64,000 nucleotides of DNA from Nereocystis luetkeana (taxonomy: Eukaryota; Sar; Phaeophyceae; Laminariales; Laminariaceae). Position numbers and translations under genes: made by a program. Each line of letters starts with the position of its first letter. The first letter of the stretch is position 1. Positions 44,764 to 57,700 of this stretch are shown piece after piece. The notes below the pieces were generated by a model that had not been told where the DNA came from, made no database searches, and saw only the letters and a list, made by a program, of their open reading frames with translations. The DNA is taken from assembly GCA_031213475.1 (NCBI GenBank), contig JARUPZ010000026.1, positions 3,118,823-3,182,822 on the forward strand, in the 5' to 3' direction.

Positions 44764-47700
44764 GTGATTGGTCCCTTTTTTATTGTTTACGATTTAATTC
44801 GAACAATGCCCTGTTTCACCCCTTTAGAACCCCCGAGGAAGCAGCCTAGAACAATGGTTGGTAACTTTGGTGCTATCAACCATGGAACCGTCTGCGAGCA
44901 GCATGAGCGCCCAGCAGTACGAGTGCAGCCTTGCTGGACCCGTGCCCGTACGAGTCCTTGCATCGTGGAACCCGGGACGCCCGACCTGCATCGTCACCCA
45001 ATTCAGCAGTGGCGATTGCCATCGCAATCGTCACTCTTTTTCGCTGTTTTTCCACCCTCTGAAGTCCCAAGAGGGTTAACCCTTTTAGGATTGCAGTCCC
45101 GTTTTGGGGACAAACTGCTCAGAATTTGACTGGTTTATCCCCACAACGGGATTGCAGCTGTGGAAGGGTTAAGGCCGAGGTTTAGCCTTCCTGTTTTTTT
45201 TTCTTTTCTCAAAATCGATTTTGTGGGCGAGACATACAGTCCCTCAGGCGAGGAACGCCAGAAAAAAATGACGTTTTCCCTTGCCGAGTTGCGGTAGGAG
45301 TTGTTGCTATTAATGTTGGGGGGAGGCATAGTAAATAGGACTTATGGCACACACAAAAACCTACCAGGTACCTGGTATCTATTTACATATTTCTACTAGC
45401 AATATTTGGTCCTGTTTACTATGGCCCCCCGCACTATTAATATTGGGAGGGGGGCATAGTAATCAGAACCTATCATACACACAAAAATAACTATATATTC
45501 CAGGATTTTACTGAGCATATTTGGTCCTGATTACCATGCTCCACCGTATTAATTTGTCGGACTAGCCCCTGAGGGGTGAAATCTCTAACTACTGTATTAC
45601 GGGGTACCGTAGTAAATAGGACCTACGGTTCACACAAACACCTAGATATTTTCGTATTTTCACGAACAATATTTGGTCCTATTTACTTGTTCCCCCGCGA
45701 TAGTATTCCGGGGGGGGGCATTGTAATACAGGACCCATCGTATACACAAAAACCTATACATTGCAGTACCTTTACCAAGAATAAAGTCGTCCTGAATGCT
45801 ATGCCCCCACGTAATAGGGGTATAGCACTTTATGGACGTTCTTTTTCTGACCGAGGGAAGGTCCTCGAACTGACGAGACTACCGGGTAGCTCAATTCAGT
45901 TGTGTCGCGTAACTATTTTTCTCCGAAACAACAATTACCAGGTCAGGGATTGGTCATCCGGTTACTTACATAACTGGTATTTTTATCAAAACGGCGAGTT
46001 TTTTTTTTTTCAAGGTATTTACGGAGCTACGTTAGACCTATGCCGATGGAAACGCAAAATTCCCATGAAAAGTTTGAATTCCAAAGATAGCCGTCAGAAT
46101 TTTTCAGGGACGGATTGCTATGGGCACGTTTCTTAAAACGTAAAGTACTTAAAACGTAAAGTACCAAACTTTCGCAAAAGCTCGAAAAAAACAATTCTGG
46201 GGCCGATGTTGGGCCAAGATCGGCCTGAGAGAAACTCAGGCGGATGTTTGCTTCGAAGCGGCGAGATTCCGAGTCCACAACAGACATCGATCGACAAAAC
46301 GAACGACTTCGTCATGAATTCTAAACCGAGTGCGCGCGTTAGGGGCTCCAACCCACCCTAGGGTCACCAATGGCCGGTGACATGTGGCGGGCGCTGGCCA
46401 GGCGTGTGATGAAAACAAATTGGCCGCTGGTGTGCACGAAACAGATGACAATATCTCGATCCGTCTCGAATGGCAAAAAATACTTTTTTTTTCAGGTTTG
46501 GGAGGATATCGCGGGACCCTGCCGTCAATCTCTCGCCTCCTAGACCATGGATCCACCTGATATATTCCAGGCCGTCATCTACACTCGCTGGCCTTGCCCG
46601 TCACCAAGCGGGTTGGCCGTGGGCTGAGTCTATGTGGAGAACAGGCGTCTATCGTCGCACGAACTGATTTTTATCAGCGTGTTGACAATTTGCAACGAGA
46701 AAAAAACAAATTGCGCCGCCCTGCAGCAGTTAAAAAAGAAAAAAGAAGAAAAAACAAACATTTGTTTTTTTCCCTTTTTTCCCCACAGCGGCGGTAGGAG
46801 GATATTTTCGGCTGTTCTATGAAAGCCATCTTTTTGAAAGATTTTTTTTGGCTTCGCGTTTCCATTGGCATAGGTCTCACCCCTTCGAAACATCTGCAAC
46901 CATTGTGTTTGGGGCGTATGTACTACAGTATTTTACCTGGAAATAGTGAGGGGAATATTTCACGTCCGGGCGATCAAATAGAACACGTCGAAGTGTTCCA
47001 TGCTGAGCGTTGAACATGTCTACATGACCGCATGGGCAAGGGCACCACATCGGTGAAAAGATTCTTGGTGTGCGAGCGGGAGTTCGAGAGATGTGGGCAT
47101 TCTTCGCGACCCTTCGGGAGGCGGTATTTCATAGGGAATAGCTTTCCACGGCAAAATCAGTAAAGTATGTATGCAAGCCACACATCGACCAACACGGCGA
47201 ATACTTCGACACTAAACGTCTAGGCATGGTCGCATCAATAAGGGGAAGACATCCATGTCACTTTTTTCTGTTCCTGCGAGCCTACAAGGCTATGATAAGA
47301 AACGCCTGCCAAGGCACCAGAGCAAATGTGTTTGGGCAAATTTGGCACCTTGGGGGGAAAAGTACCCTTCCGGGAAAATATTTTAGCAACCTTGGTTTTT
47401 GAAAATTGGGAACCAAAATTTGCAGGGCTTTTCGCGGGTCAGGTGATGTTCAAAATGTCACGGGTCGGGTCGGGTCGGGTCAGGAAGTGTTCAAAATCTC
47501 ACGGGTCGGGTCGGGTCGGGTCAAGAATTTTTCAAAGCTCGCGGGTCGGGTCAGGTTGGGTTAATAGTTTTTCAAATCTCACGGGTCGGGTCGGGTCAGG
47601 TCAAGAGGTGATGAAAAGCTTACGGGTCGGGTCAGGTCATGACCCGCGAGAAGCGGGTCACTCGCGGGTCGGCCCAGCATGACCCGCGGGTTTTTTTTTG

Positions 47701-50700
47701 CTGACCCGCGGGTCGGACCCGCGCATTCGGCTCGCGGACCCGATACTTGAATAACTTCCCGCTCTCTTACCCAAAGGCTTATCTCGTACCAATACTCCAT
47801 AACACCCCTCTGGTATCATATTCAGACTTAAAAACACCGCCAAATTCATATACGCATGCCCGCATCCATTCATACCCACTACAGCCAGGTCATATATCGC
47901 TTCGGGGCACTAAAATTAGCATTAATTTGTTTTTGAAGCGCCCACCCACGGGCCAGATCCGCGGTTCGAACCTTCGGGTCAAGATAAATGGTCTCGCGGG
48001 TCAAGGTGACCGACCCGCATGAAACCCGTGTCTCACGGGTCAGTCGGAAAGTGGCGGGTCGGGTCGGGTCGGGTCAGGAGGTTTCGAAATCTCGCGGGTC
48101 GGGTCGGGTCGGGTCGGGTCGGGTCAAGAGATTTTCAAATCTCACGGGTCGGGTCGGGTCGGGTCAAGAGGCTCTCAAAATCTCGCGGGTCGGGTCGGGT
48201 CAAGTCAACATACCTAAAACAATTCGCGGGTCGGGTCGGGTCAGCTGACCCGACCCGACCCGACCCGACCCGACCCGTGAGGTTTGACCTGACCCGCGAA
48301 AAGCCCTGAAAATTTGGAATGTTTTTTTTTTCATGGCAATACGAAAAAAACAGGACTGGCCTTTTTGGATTCTTATTTTCAGGGCGTCAGTTAAGGTCAT
48401 CGAACCCCCCGAAAAATCGCATCTTACGTGCGCCCCTTGCGCGATGCGGTTTATGTATATGCCTTCGTTGATATGGATGATACCGGACGGCATGCTGCAG
48501 GTGATCGACATGCTGCTGGAGAAGCTTCCGGAGATCGTCGCCGAAGAGGAGGAGGCGGCAGGGGACGGGGGGCGGGCTGGGTTGAACTCCGAGGGATCGT
48601 TCTCGCAGGTATCAGGGAGCAGGGGGTAGCTTTTGGGAGGGGTGGGTGGGCACCGCAGCTTTAGTTTGTTGTGCGTACGTGGGGGTTGTTAGTGTTAGTG
48701 CTGGTGCTTTCGGTGGTACTGGTGGTATTGGTGTTATTGTTGGTCCGATTGCTCGCGTTGGCGTTCATGGTGGGGGGTGGTAGTTGCTATAGATGTTGAT
48801 CAGTCACATTGTTTCATCAACCATGAGCTGTCCGTATTATTGTCCATGGTCGCAAGGCACGCTTCAGAATATTCTGGAAGGATAAAAAATGAACATGTGT
48901 ATGTATATATACGGCAATGCGTTGATCTGGGTCGTTGGCCGATTCCGGTCTGCCCGGTTGGGCCGCTGCGATCGTTTCCGCTGTTCCCGTGGTCGGCTTT
49001 ATTTTGGCGTCGATTGGTTGACTCGGTCGATGATGGGACTGGCGGATCAAGGCAGGTTGGTTGCCTAGTCGCCATTAGCTCTTCGCGCGGTTGACATTTT
49101 GTTAGGGTTGGGGGTCGAGTGCCTTGTTGATCGATCGTTGTCCGTGGATTGGCTGTATCGATCGGCCGGTGCAATCCTGCTTGTGTATTTCCGTGGTCGG
49201 TGTTTGAGGGCTGGCGGGTCAAATTGCTTCGTTGATTGATCGCTGTCCGTTGGTTGGCTGGCGGATCGCCCGATTGGTGTTCCTGGTTTTCTTTTCTTGG
49301 GTGGCATTTTTTCTTCCGATATTTGTTGGTCGATCGGTGCTTTTGATAGGCTGGCGGATCGACAGATTGTTGGCGTCTCGGGGCTGGCAGGTCGATTGCT
49401 TCGATACTCGGTCGGTGCCCGTCGATTGGCTGGCGGATCGACCGATTGGCACGTCCTGATTAGGGCCGAAATAGTCGACGCGCTGCAAAGGGCAAGCGAG
49501 CACCTCGCGCTCTACCATTCAAGTCTTGAAATTGTAGAACAAAATAGTAAAGAGCGAATGAAAAAATCCATAAATTTGCTGACGAAGGACCGAGGAAATG
49601 TCCCAGGGAAAAATAGCCAACATAAACGTACCTGGTAGCTATTTTGACTAGACGATATTTCAATTCCATACTCTGGCCGCTCAGACTGTTTCCTATGCGG
49701 TTCGAGTTTGAGCTTCAGATTTTGACCCGATCGCATTTTCAGATGTGAACTTGGCAAACCGAAACAGTCTTTCTATGTGAAAACAACAGGTTTATTGTGC
49801 GTGCAGAGGTTCGAGCAGACGCCGAGACCAACTGCTGTTGTGGTCTGGCGACGCGAAGAGACGCGCTGAGGCGCTGCGCTGCGCGTAGGATCCAAGCGTC
49901 CGAGCCCACGCTGACTGCCTCTGGTCTGGCGGCGAAGAGGCGTGCCGAGTGCGCTTCAGCCAACCTGTCTTGGTATTTTGTATTGTGACACGATGCGACT
50001 TTGACTGCTGCTGCTGATGGTGCTGCTGTAGTCTACGAGTACGTATCCACGGAGAGGTGCACGCAGAGTGCGCTTCTCTTGGTATCTAGGCCCGAGCCCG
50101 CGCCAGCCGACTGTAGTCTGGCCACGGAGAGACGCGCCGCCCGCCGACTGCACGTCAGGCGCAACGCAACGTCGCTATCCAGCTGTGTCATGGCCCAACT
50201 CATCGACCGTTCTGCTGCTGCTTGCTGTCGTGGATAGCATCTTGAATTTAGAGACCTTGCCTTTTTTCGATCTGAAAATCTGATAACCCAGGTCGTCGGA
50301 ATTTGGGCCCAAATCTGGCAACGTGGGCCATCGGGTTCTCAAATCGAGAAAATTCCGGTCAGATTTTGCATATTCGGGACTGCACAAGCAGATGCTTTCA
50401 TTTTTGGGGTCGAAAAATACGAACCTGAAGCTCGAATTGAACCGCCTAGGAAACAGCCTTAGCAACTTTTTTTGCTACGGGTTCGTGTCGCTAATATCGG
50501 TTTCTACCGTTTTGCGTGACACTATTACGGGGGGCCATATTAAATAGAACATAGGGTAAACACAAAAACCTATATACTTCCGTTTTTTTACCAACAATAT
50601 TTGGTCCTATTTACTATGCTCCCCCGTAATATCAGGATCTGCCGCGTTTGGTGCTGAACCAAGTCCGCTTCCTCGACCACCTCGTCGACAGCGCCTCCCT

Positions 50701-53700
50701 GACCAAGAAGCTTCTCGAGTGCGTGACGGTCCTCCCGCTGAACCTTCAGCGCGAGATGATCTCCTATCTACCTGAGGTGAGGCTGGTGCTGCAGCAGGTT
50801 TGATACGTGTGGTATAGTAGGTGTAGGGCGCTCAGTATGTGCAGCATGTACAGTAGGTCCAGTAGGTGCGGTAGGTTTAGTAGGTGTAGCATGCGCAGTA
50901 GGTGGCATGTGTAATAAGTCTACTGTAGTAGAAGCAGTAGGTGAGGTAGGCATTGCATGTTCAGTATGTGGTGGGTTCAGTATGTGCAATAGGTTCAGTG
51001 GTTTCAGCGAGTGTATTTATAGGTGCGGCAAAGTGACGTGCAGCAGCAGTGTCTGTTAGTCCTTGTTTATTCGTCAGTCAGTTTATTATTTTGGTCATAT
51101 AAAATACGCACCTTGTACGTAGAGTGATCGCCAATGAGGTAAGTAGATTGGCGGGTTTGAGGACTTAGATTTTTGCATGGAGTTCGATGGCTTCTGTTGT
51201 AGGTGTGTGAACTGGTGATTTCCCGATGGGAGCAATCAAGCCGTGAAAAAAACATTCCTACAGTAGACTATATACCGTCTACGTGCGTTCGTGCGGGCGG
51301 TGAAAGGGAGAGGCACTAACGCCTCCACTCAAATAGAGGGGATGTCATAACACCCCCCCGGCTCGGTCTCGAAAGGGATGCGTGATCAATGGTCAAATGA
51401 CTAAAGCAAGCAACGAATGTACACCTCCCCCGTCCTGCCTACCGCCTACATATTTACCCCTTACGTACGTACGTCCAGAAGGTGGTAGACAGCGACCACG
51501 CCGCGGTCCTCAACACTCGAGAGGCAGTGCCGCCTCCATAACAAATAGAGGGGATACCATAACACAACCCCCGCGTCCTGCCTACCCCCGGCGTATATTC
51601 CGCCGTCCATGTAATTTTTTTCTCTAGGTGGTGAACTTCAGTGATTTCGCGGCGGTTTTTCGAAGCAGCAACGCGTCCCTATTAAATAAAGGGGGTACCA
51701 TGGCATTGGCCCCTCCAGATAGGTGGTTGTAAGCAAAGGCGAAACAGGAAGGGAACAAGATACGTAGGCAAAACGTTTTCATGTAGTATGAAGGGAAAAA
51801 TGCAATGAGCGCCCAAAATGTTGGAGGTCTCTCTATTAGTAGTAGGAACGGTACTCCGACTCTAAAGGGGAGCGTGGCCAATGGTTGAATGACTTAAGGC
51901 AATCAACACATGATTACCCTCCCCCCTATACGACTACGGCCATGCGTGACATGAGTGCACCCCCCCCCTGCCCCCCAATTCTGCCTATTGTACCGCTTGC
52001 CTTTGTTCCGCCTTGCGTTCATCCAGGTGGTGGAGGACAGTGACCATGCAGCGGTCGTTGAGACTCTGCAGTCCCTGCGAGAGTCGGAGCCCTCCTTGCT
52101 GGTGGCTGTGCTCGACGCTCTCGGCAACTTGTCGTTGCCCGCGTCCTTGTTGGGAGACATCACGGTTGACGCCCTGGGTTTGCTAGAGAGTGCCGAGGCC
52201 GCCACGCTGCCCGTGTTGGTGAGAGGAGGGTCGATTGTTTTCACTATTGTCTTTCTATTGGTTGATTGTTCAGGTTGGTTGTTTGGTCGGCTGGTTGGTC
52301 GGTTGCTCACGAGAGCGGGTGTTAGTTGATTGGTTGATTGGTGTTCGCTCGGTTGTGTGGTTGTTCGGACGCGTGCTTGCCTTGTACGGACACCACCTTA
52401 TTTTTCTGAGGCTCCTTGCCTGATTACAGTATAGGAGCTCTATACCTCACCCAAACACTGACTTTGAAAAAAGCTAAAAATGCTAAACCCGATGAACTAG
52501 CTGAAGCCTAGGTACGTCACGAACAATTGCTAAAGCACAAATGGTATTCTGACAACGATACTGGGTTAAGGAACCCGGTCAGTCATAAAGATTTTGACCG
52601 ATTCGTTTTTGGCCAAAAAATGCTCGTACCCCTATCGCAGCACGCCTCTTTGGTTGGCGGGTTGCTTGTGAGGCTGTTTTTTTCTGTTCATTGATTGGTT
52701 GATTTGATTGGTTGATTCGGTTGTGATCAGGGCAGACCCCTCTATCCTCTGCTGGAACGGAGTGTTGCTATTGTGTGTGAAAAACAACATAACGGATAGA
52801 GTTTAACGACAGCATAAAATGATAAACTGTTTAACTACTTTGTGTGAAAAACAACAGCAACGACAACTTAACAGCAACAGCTACAACACCAACACTTCCT
52901 GGTATGTACGGGGAAGGGTGAATCATACGTTGGTCGGCTAGTTGGTTGGTTGGTCGGTTGGTTGGCGTCGGTTGGTTTGTTGACCCCTTTGGGACTTGCC
53001 GAGCGAAAAAGTCACGGTTACAGAATCGGCCGTCCGAAGCCGCCGAGGGTGCTGAGGAGGTAGGGAATGTGCCTGAACTACGATTCAAGCAAATAGATAC
53101 CAAGTATATATTGGGTAATTCCGTCAGGTAGCTGTAATTATGTAGGGCCAAACAAATGCCTCCCCCCTTATACCGGGGGTACGTACTCGTATGACTCTCC
53201 ACCTATCCTTGGACGCCAGCGCCAACCATGTCTTATGGAAACCTCTACGAGCGACTTTTCACGGAGCCCTGATGTCCCTTAGTCAAGTCGCTCACAGTTG
53301 TGTTGCTTTTGACGCATGCCCTTTTTTTCTACCCCCCCCCCCCTATTCATTCTTCGTGGGATGCAACTCACCCTTCATGCGACTCGCCGGACACCTCACG
53401 GCGCTTCGCGCTTGGTGCATGCAATGTCTGCCTGGTCGGTGAAAACCCGACATGCTCCGTCCCGGTATTGCAGGGATGCGAGGGTCTTTGATCATACGAC
53501 TACGGCCATGTATGAGATCGAGTACATCTCTCGTATCAAGTACACCCCCCCCCCTCCCTCCTCCTCCCCTCCCGCTTTCCCTTCACCAACACACACGTAT
53601 CTGCATCACTTTCAACTCCATTCCACGCCACCCCACGCGCCGCCACGAGCAGGTGCGATTCCTCCTCGAGACGGCCACCGAAAACACGGCTAGTTGCACC

Positions 53701-54667
53701 CCCCCCCCCTCCCCTCCCCTCCCCTCCTGTTCTCCGCTACACTCCACGGCAAGTGCGATTCCTCCTCGGGGCCTCCGTCCCGGCATTGTAAGGGTGCGAG
53801 GGTCTATGGTCATACGACTACGGCCAAGCATGATATCGAGTACACACCCCCTCCCCCTTGCTCCGTCTCGAAAGGGATGCGATGTCAGTCAATCATCAGA
53901 TGACTCATTAATAATGCATGCAACACGTGAGTACGCCCCATCACGCGGGCACCTCTGCGTCACTTGCAACTCCACTCCACTCCGAGGTAAATACGATTCT
54001 TGCTCGAGGCTGCCACTTAGGACACGGCTCGTTGTAGCTCCCCACCCCGCCCTGACACACGTACCACTGCATCACTTTCAACTCCACTCTACTCCACTCC
54101 ACTCCACTCCACTCCAAGGCAGGTTCGATTCCTCCTTGAGACGGCCACCGAGCACACGGCTGCCCCCCCCCCCCCCCTTCCCCTCCACTGACACATACAC
54201 CCCTGCATCACTTGCAACTTCACTCCGCGGCAGGTGCGATTCCTCCTCGAGACGGCCACTCAGGACACGGCGGACTCTGTCGTGAAGGAGGTCCGAGAGA
54301 AATTGAGGCTTTGTCCCGCGGGGGCGGGGGTCGTCGGCGGCGGTGGAATGAATGAGTCCGAGGAAACGGAGGCCCCGTGGTTCAATTCGGGCCCCGGTGA
54401 GTCTTTTTTGTTCTTTCGGTAGTCTTTGTCGGTTCCCCAACAGTACAATATTAGTATAGAAACATTCCTGTGCATGGGGAAGGTTCAAAGTACCGAGTGG
54501 GAGGATATTGCTTCTGTAGCACTCCGTCGTCGCTTCACTTCGTATACGAAGTATAAGTTGGGGTCGACATGGCCTCTCTGCTTGCGAATAGCCGGGGACT
54601 CTCACCCAGGGCTGCTATCCCGGCGCTGGTTTCCCCGGTACTCAACGCGACACCTCATTCCGAGAGT

Positions 54668-54714
<47 letters not shown>

Positions 54715-57700
54715 GACTCGGACTACTGCTACTAATAGTACTACGAAATGCTACTATTAATATTTAATATTACTACTACTGGCAATAGTCCACTACTACT
54801 CGTACTAACAATTCCACTGCTCCTACGTCTTACCACCCCTACTACTACTCCCACTACTACTGCTGCCACTGTCTTCGACTACCACTTATACTACCGCCCC
54901 TACCACAGCAGCACCTACGTCTTCAGAGGATGCGTCATCGGGCGACGCGCTTACCCTCGAAGCCTTGAGACAGGGGCTGCGCCTCAGGAGCGACCTCGCC
55001 GCTTGCTTCCTCAAGGCAATCGCCAAAACCGATGGGTCGGAGGGGCACAGCGTCGTCGACATCTGGGTGCTGTTTTGCCTGCACGCCAACCAGGACACTA
55101 GGAAAAAGGTATGATTTTTTTTGGTGCACTGAAAACCCGACTATTATTCACGAGACGAAAACATGATCTCCTGAGTAGTTTAACCCGCTGAAACGTGTGC
55201 GTATAAAATGTACGGACCATGTATGTATACACAAAATGCAAGGCGTGTTTGAAAGAAACAGGGGGATGCAACAGTAAGGCGTACCGCGAAACGCACGGCA
55301 ACTGCTTTGGGTGCGCACGTCAGTGTTGCGACAGACGCCTAAAGTCTAGCGGCGATTACGACCCCCTCGGCGGGTTTCTTTGGTATGTAGGGGGCACGGG
55401 GCTGTCTCGTTCGGTAGTGGGTTTTCGTGCGGCAAGCAGAGACCAAACGTGTGCTCGTGACGTTTGTTTGACAAGCTGGTGTTTTTTTGGTGTAGGCGAG
55501 AGAGAAGGTTCAGGAAGATCCGCAGTAGGACTGGTAAAAATACACGGTTCCACCACAGGACCTGTACCAGGTATAGGTAATAGTACCGCAGGGTAGGATG
55601 GTTCCATGATGTACTTTAGGGACCCAGATACAGCGACCAAAATATATATGTCAACCATTTTAGGACTAGTCCCGGTCTGGGGACAGACTAGACGGATAGG
55701 GGGGCTCGAGCTTAGGTTGGGAAAAGAGGGACGGTGGAGACGGCGTTGTAGTTAATTTAGTGCGCAAAGGACGGGCGCTATATCGTCCCCGACCTCCAGC
55801 AACTCGGGCTGCTGCTCAGTGTGGCCGATGATGTAAAACCCGGGTTTGCTTTGCTTTGACGAACGCTGTAGCAGTTAGTTGTCACTTTGTTTTGGTCAGA
55901 AGCTTTTTGAAGGCCCCAAACAGGGCTTTTTTTCGTACGAGGAGAACGCCTTTTGCTGAATGAAAACCAGCCCCTCTTTCTCTGTACTAAGCTAAGCTCC
56001 GACAGCGTCAACAAGCAGATAGAATACGGACAGCGTCCGCAATCCGTGTGCTGGTCGAGAGAAGCGAGTACCCGTTCATGCTTCGTCTCCCCATCGAGAC
56101 AGGGAATCACTACCGGCTTGGTCTCTTGTTTGTTCGTTTGTTTTCTTCGGCTGCGGCAAGGTGATCGCGCTGTTTCGGCGCAAGATCAGCCTGGGACATT
56201 TTACGGAGGCGTTAGTGGCGGACGCTCTTCAGGGGAGAGCGGGCGCCCTCCACGGGCTCTTCCAAAGCCTCCTCGGCATCACGGACGCCCTGGTAGGTGA
56301 CGACGTCCCTCAACTTGTGCGCTAAAGCCGGAGAAACGAAAACAACTCGCAAATCTCCCCATGACCGCAGAGGAAATTTTCTCATTGAAAGTGGTCTATT
56401 GGTAAGTTTAGCACATGAAGGGTCAGCGGTTCCCTCGTTTTCACCTCTCCGATTCACCCTCAGGGCTGACTCTGCGTAACGCCAGCTCGATCTGACAACT
56501 CTCGAGATGACAACTGAGGCGTTCTACGATAGTTTCACCCTAAAGTTTCTGAGGCTCCTAGCTTATGGAGCTTCATACCTCACCCGAAAACTGACTTTCA
56601 GCAAAACTCAAATTGCATCGCGGCGAATAATCTCATGGCCCGAGTCTACACAACGTTTTTTTTCTCGAAATCAAGATTTTTCATTCAGACGATTTGGGGA
56701 TAAGGAAAACAAAATAGCGGAAATGTGCTGCCTCTATCGTAGAACGGGTCAACTCGAGATGAGTGCTTGAGATGATATCGTAGCTCGGGAAGACGGTGCG
56801 AGGTAGAAGCTCTCGTATTGATAGAATAAATGGCAGGACGCACCACCTATACGACCACCTTGATTTAGCGTATAGGACAGCGTAGGGAAAACGCGAAATG
56901 TTGTGTTCACCCCCCTCGTGTGATCCCGGTATTTCGAGAAGGGTTGTCTGAAACTGATGCCGGTAAAACCAGGGCTGTTTTCGCAGCGGATCGAACCTAG
57001 CGGATCAGGTCGGGTCAGGTCGGGCAAGGTCGGGTCGTTTTGACAGCCTCCTGACTCGAACTGACCCGACCCGACCCGACCCGACCCGTGAGAGTTTGAC
57101 AACCTTCTGGCCCGGCCCGACCCGACCCGCCCGGATGCGTGGGAATTCGATTTCCTCCTGACCCGATCCACGGGTCGGGTTATGACTCGTGAAGACCACA
57201 GTCGATTACTAGAACCTGACCCTAACCCAACTCTAGCTCTTGCTCTACACCCTCGAAAAATAGTGCTTTTGGAAACATTCAGCCGAAACTATACCATAAT
57301 GCTCAGCGAAGGATTGTTTATACTGACAACCCTTTCCCCCCGTCTTATTCCAAGCATCCCCCCTCCCCCAAAAAAAAAATCGGGGGTTGCAATGCTGAAA
57401 GGGTTACCATATTTGTGTTTCGCCTTTTTCCCTTTCGAAGTCCCTTGTGCGTGTCTGACATGTCCCACATACCTAACCGGATGACAGTGCGAGACGACAG
57501 CGCTCGGTGTCAGCGCTAAAATGGCCGTCTCCTCGAATACAGAGCAACACAAGGTGCACTTCACCCACAGCACACGTACATATCACACGCGTGATGTGTC
57601 CCATGAATGTATAGGTGAGCGCGGGAGCTTTGGCGACGAGGAGGTACGGCGCCAGCATGTACCGCGGAATGTTCTGGGAATTTTCCGAGCTGTACCACCG

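Larger units (their letters stand above)
53591..54160 (+). repeat. Four decayed copies of the exon 6 acceptor and exon start in FANCD2 intron 5
   Basis: Copies of the real exon 6 start (GTGCGATTCCTCCTCGAGAC) begin at 53652, 53755, 53988 and 54122. They come with the preceding TGCATCACTTTCAACTCCAT-type tract in three of the four. The first and fourth keep an AG just before the exon-like part; the second and third have lost a good acceptor. A dispersed repeat and a LINE tail lie between the second and third. Confidence 0.8.

Noticed and set aside
48382..48500. Possible longer FANCD2 exon 3 starting after TATTTTCAG
   Set aside because: It would add unrelated residues between IQPE and VIDMLLEKLPE, which otherwise match animal FANCD2 without a gap.
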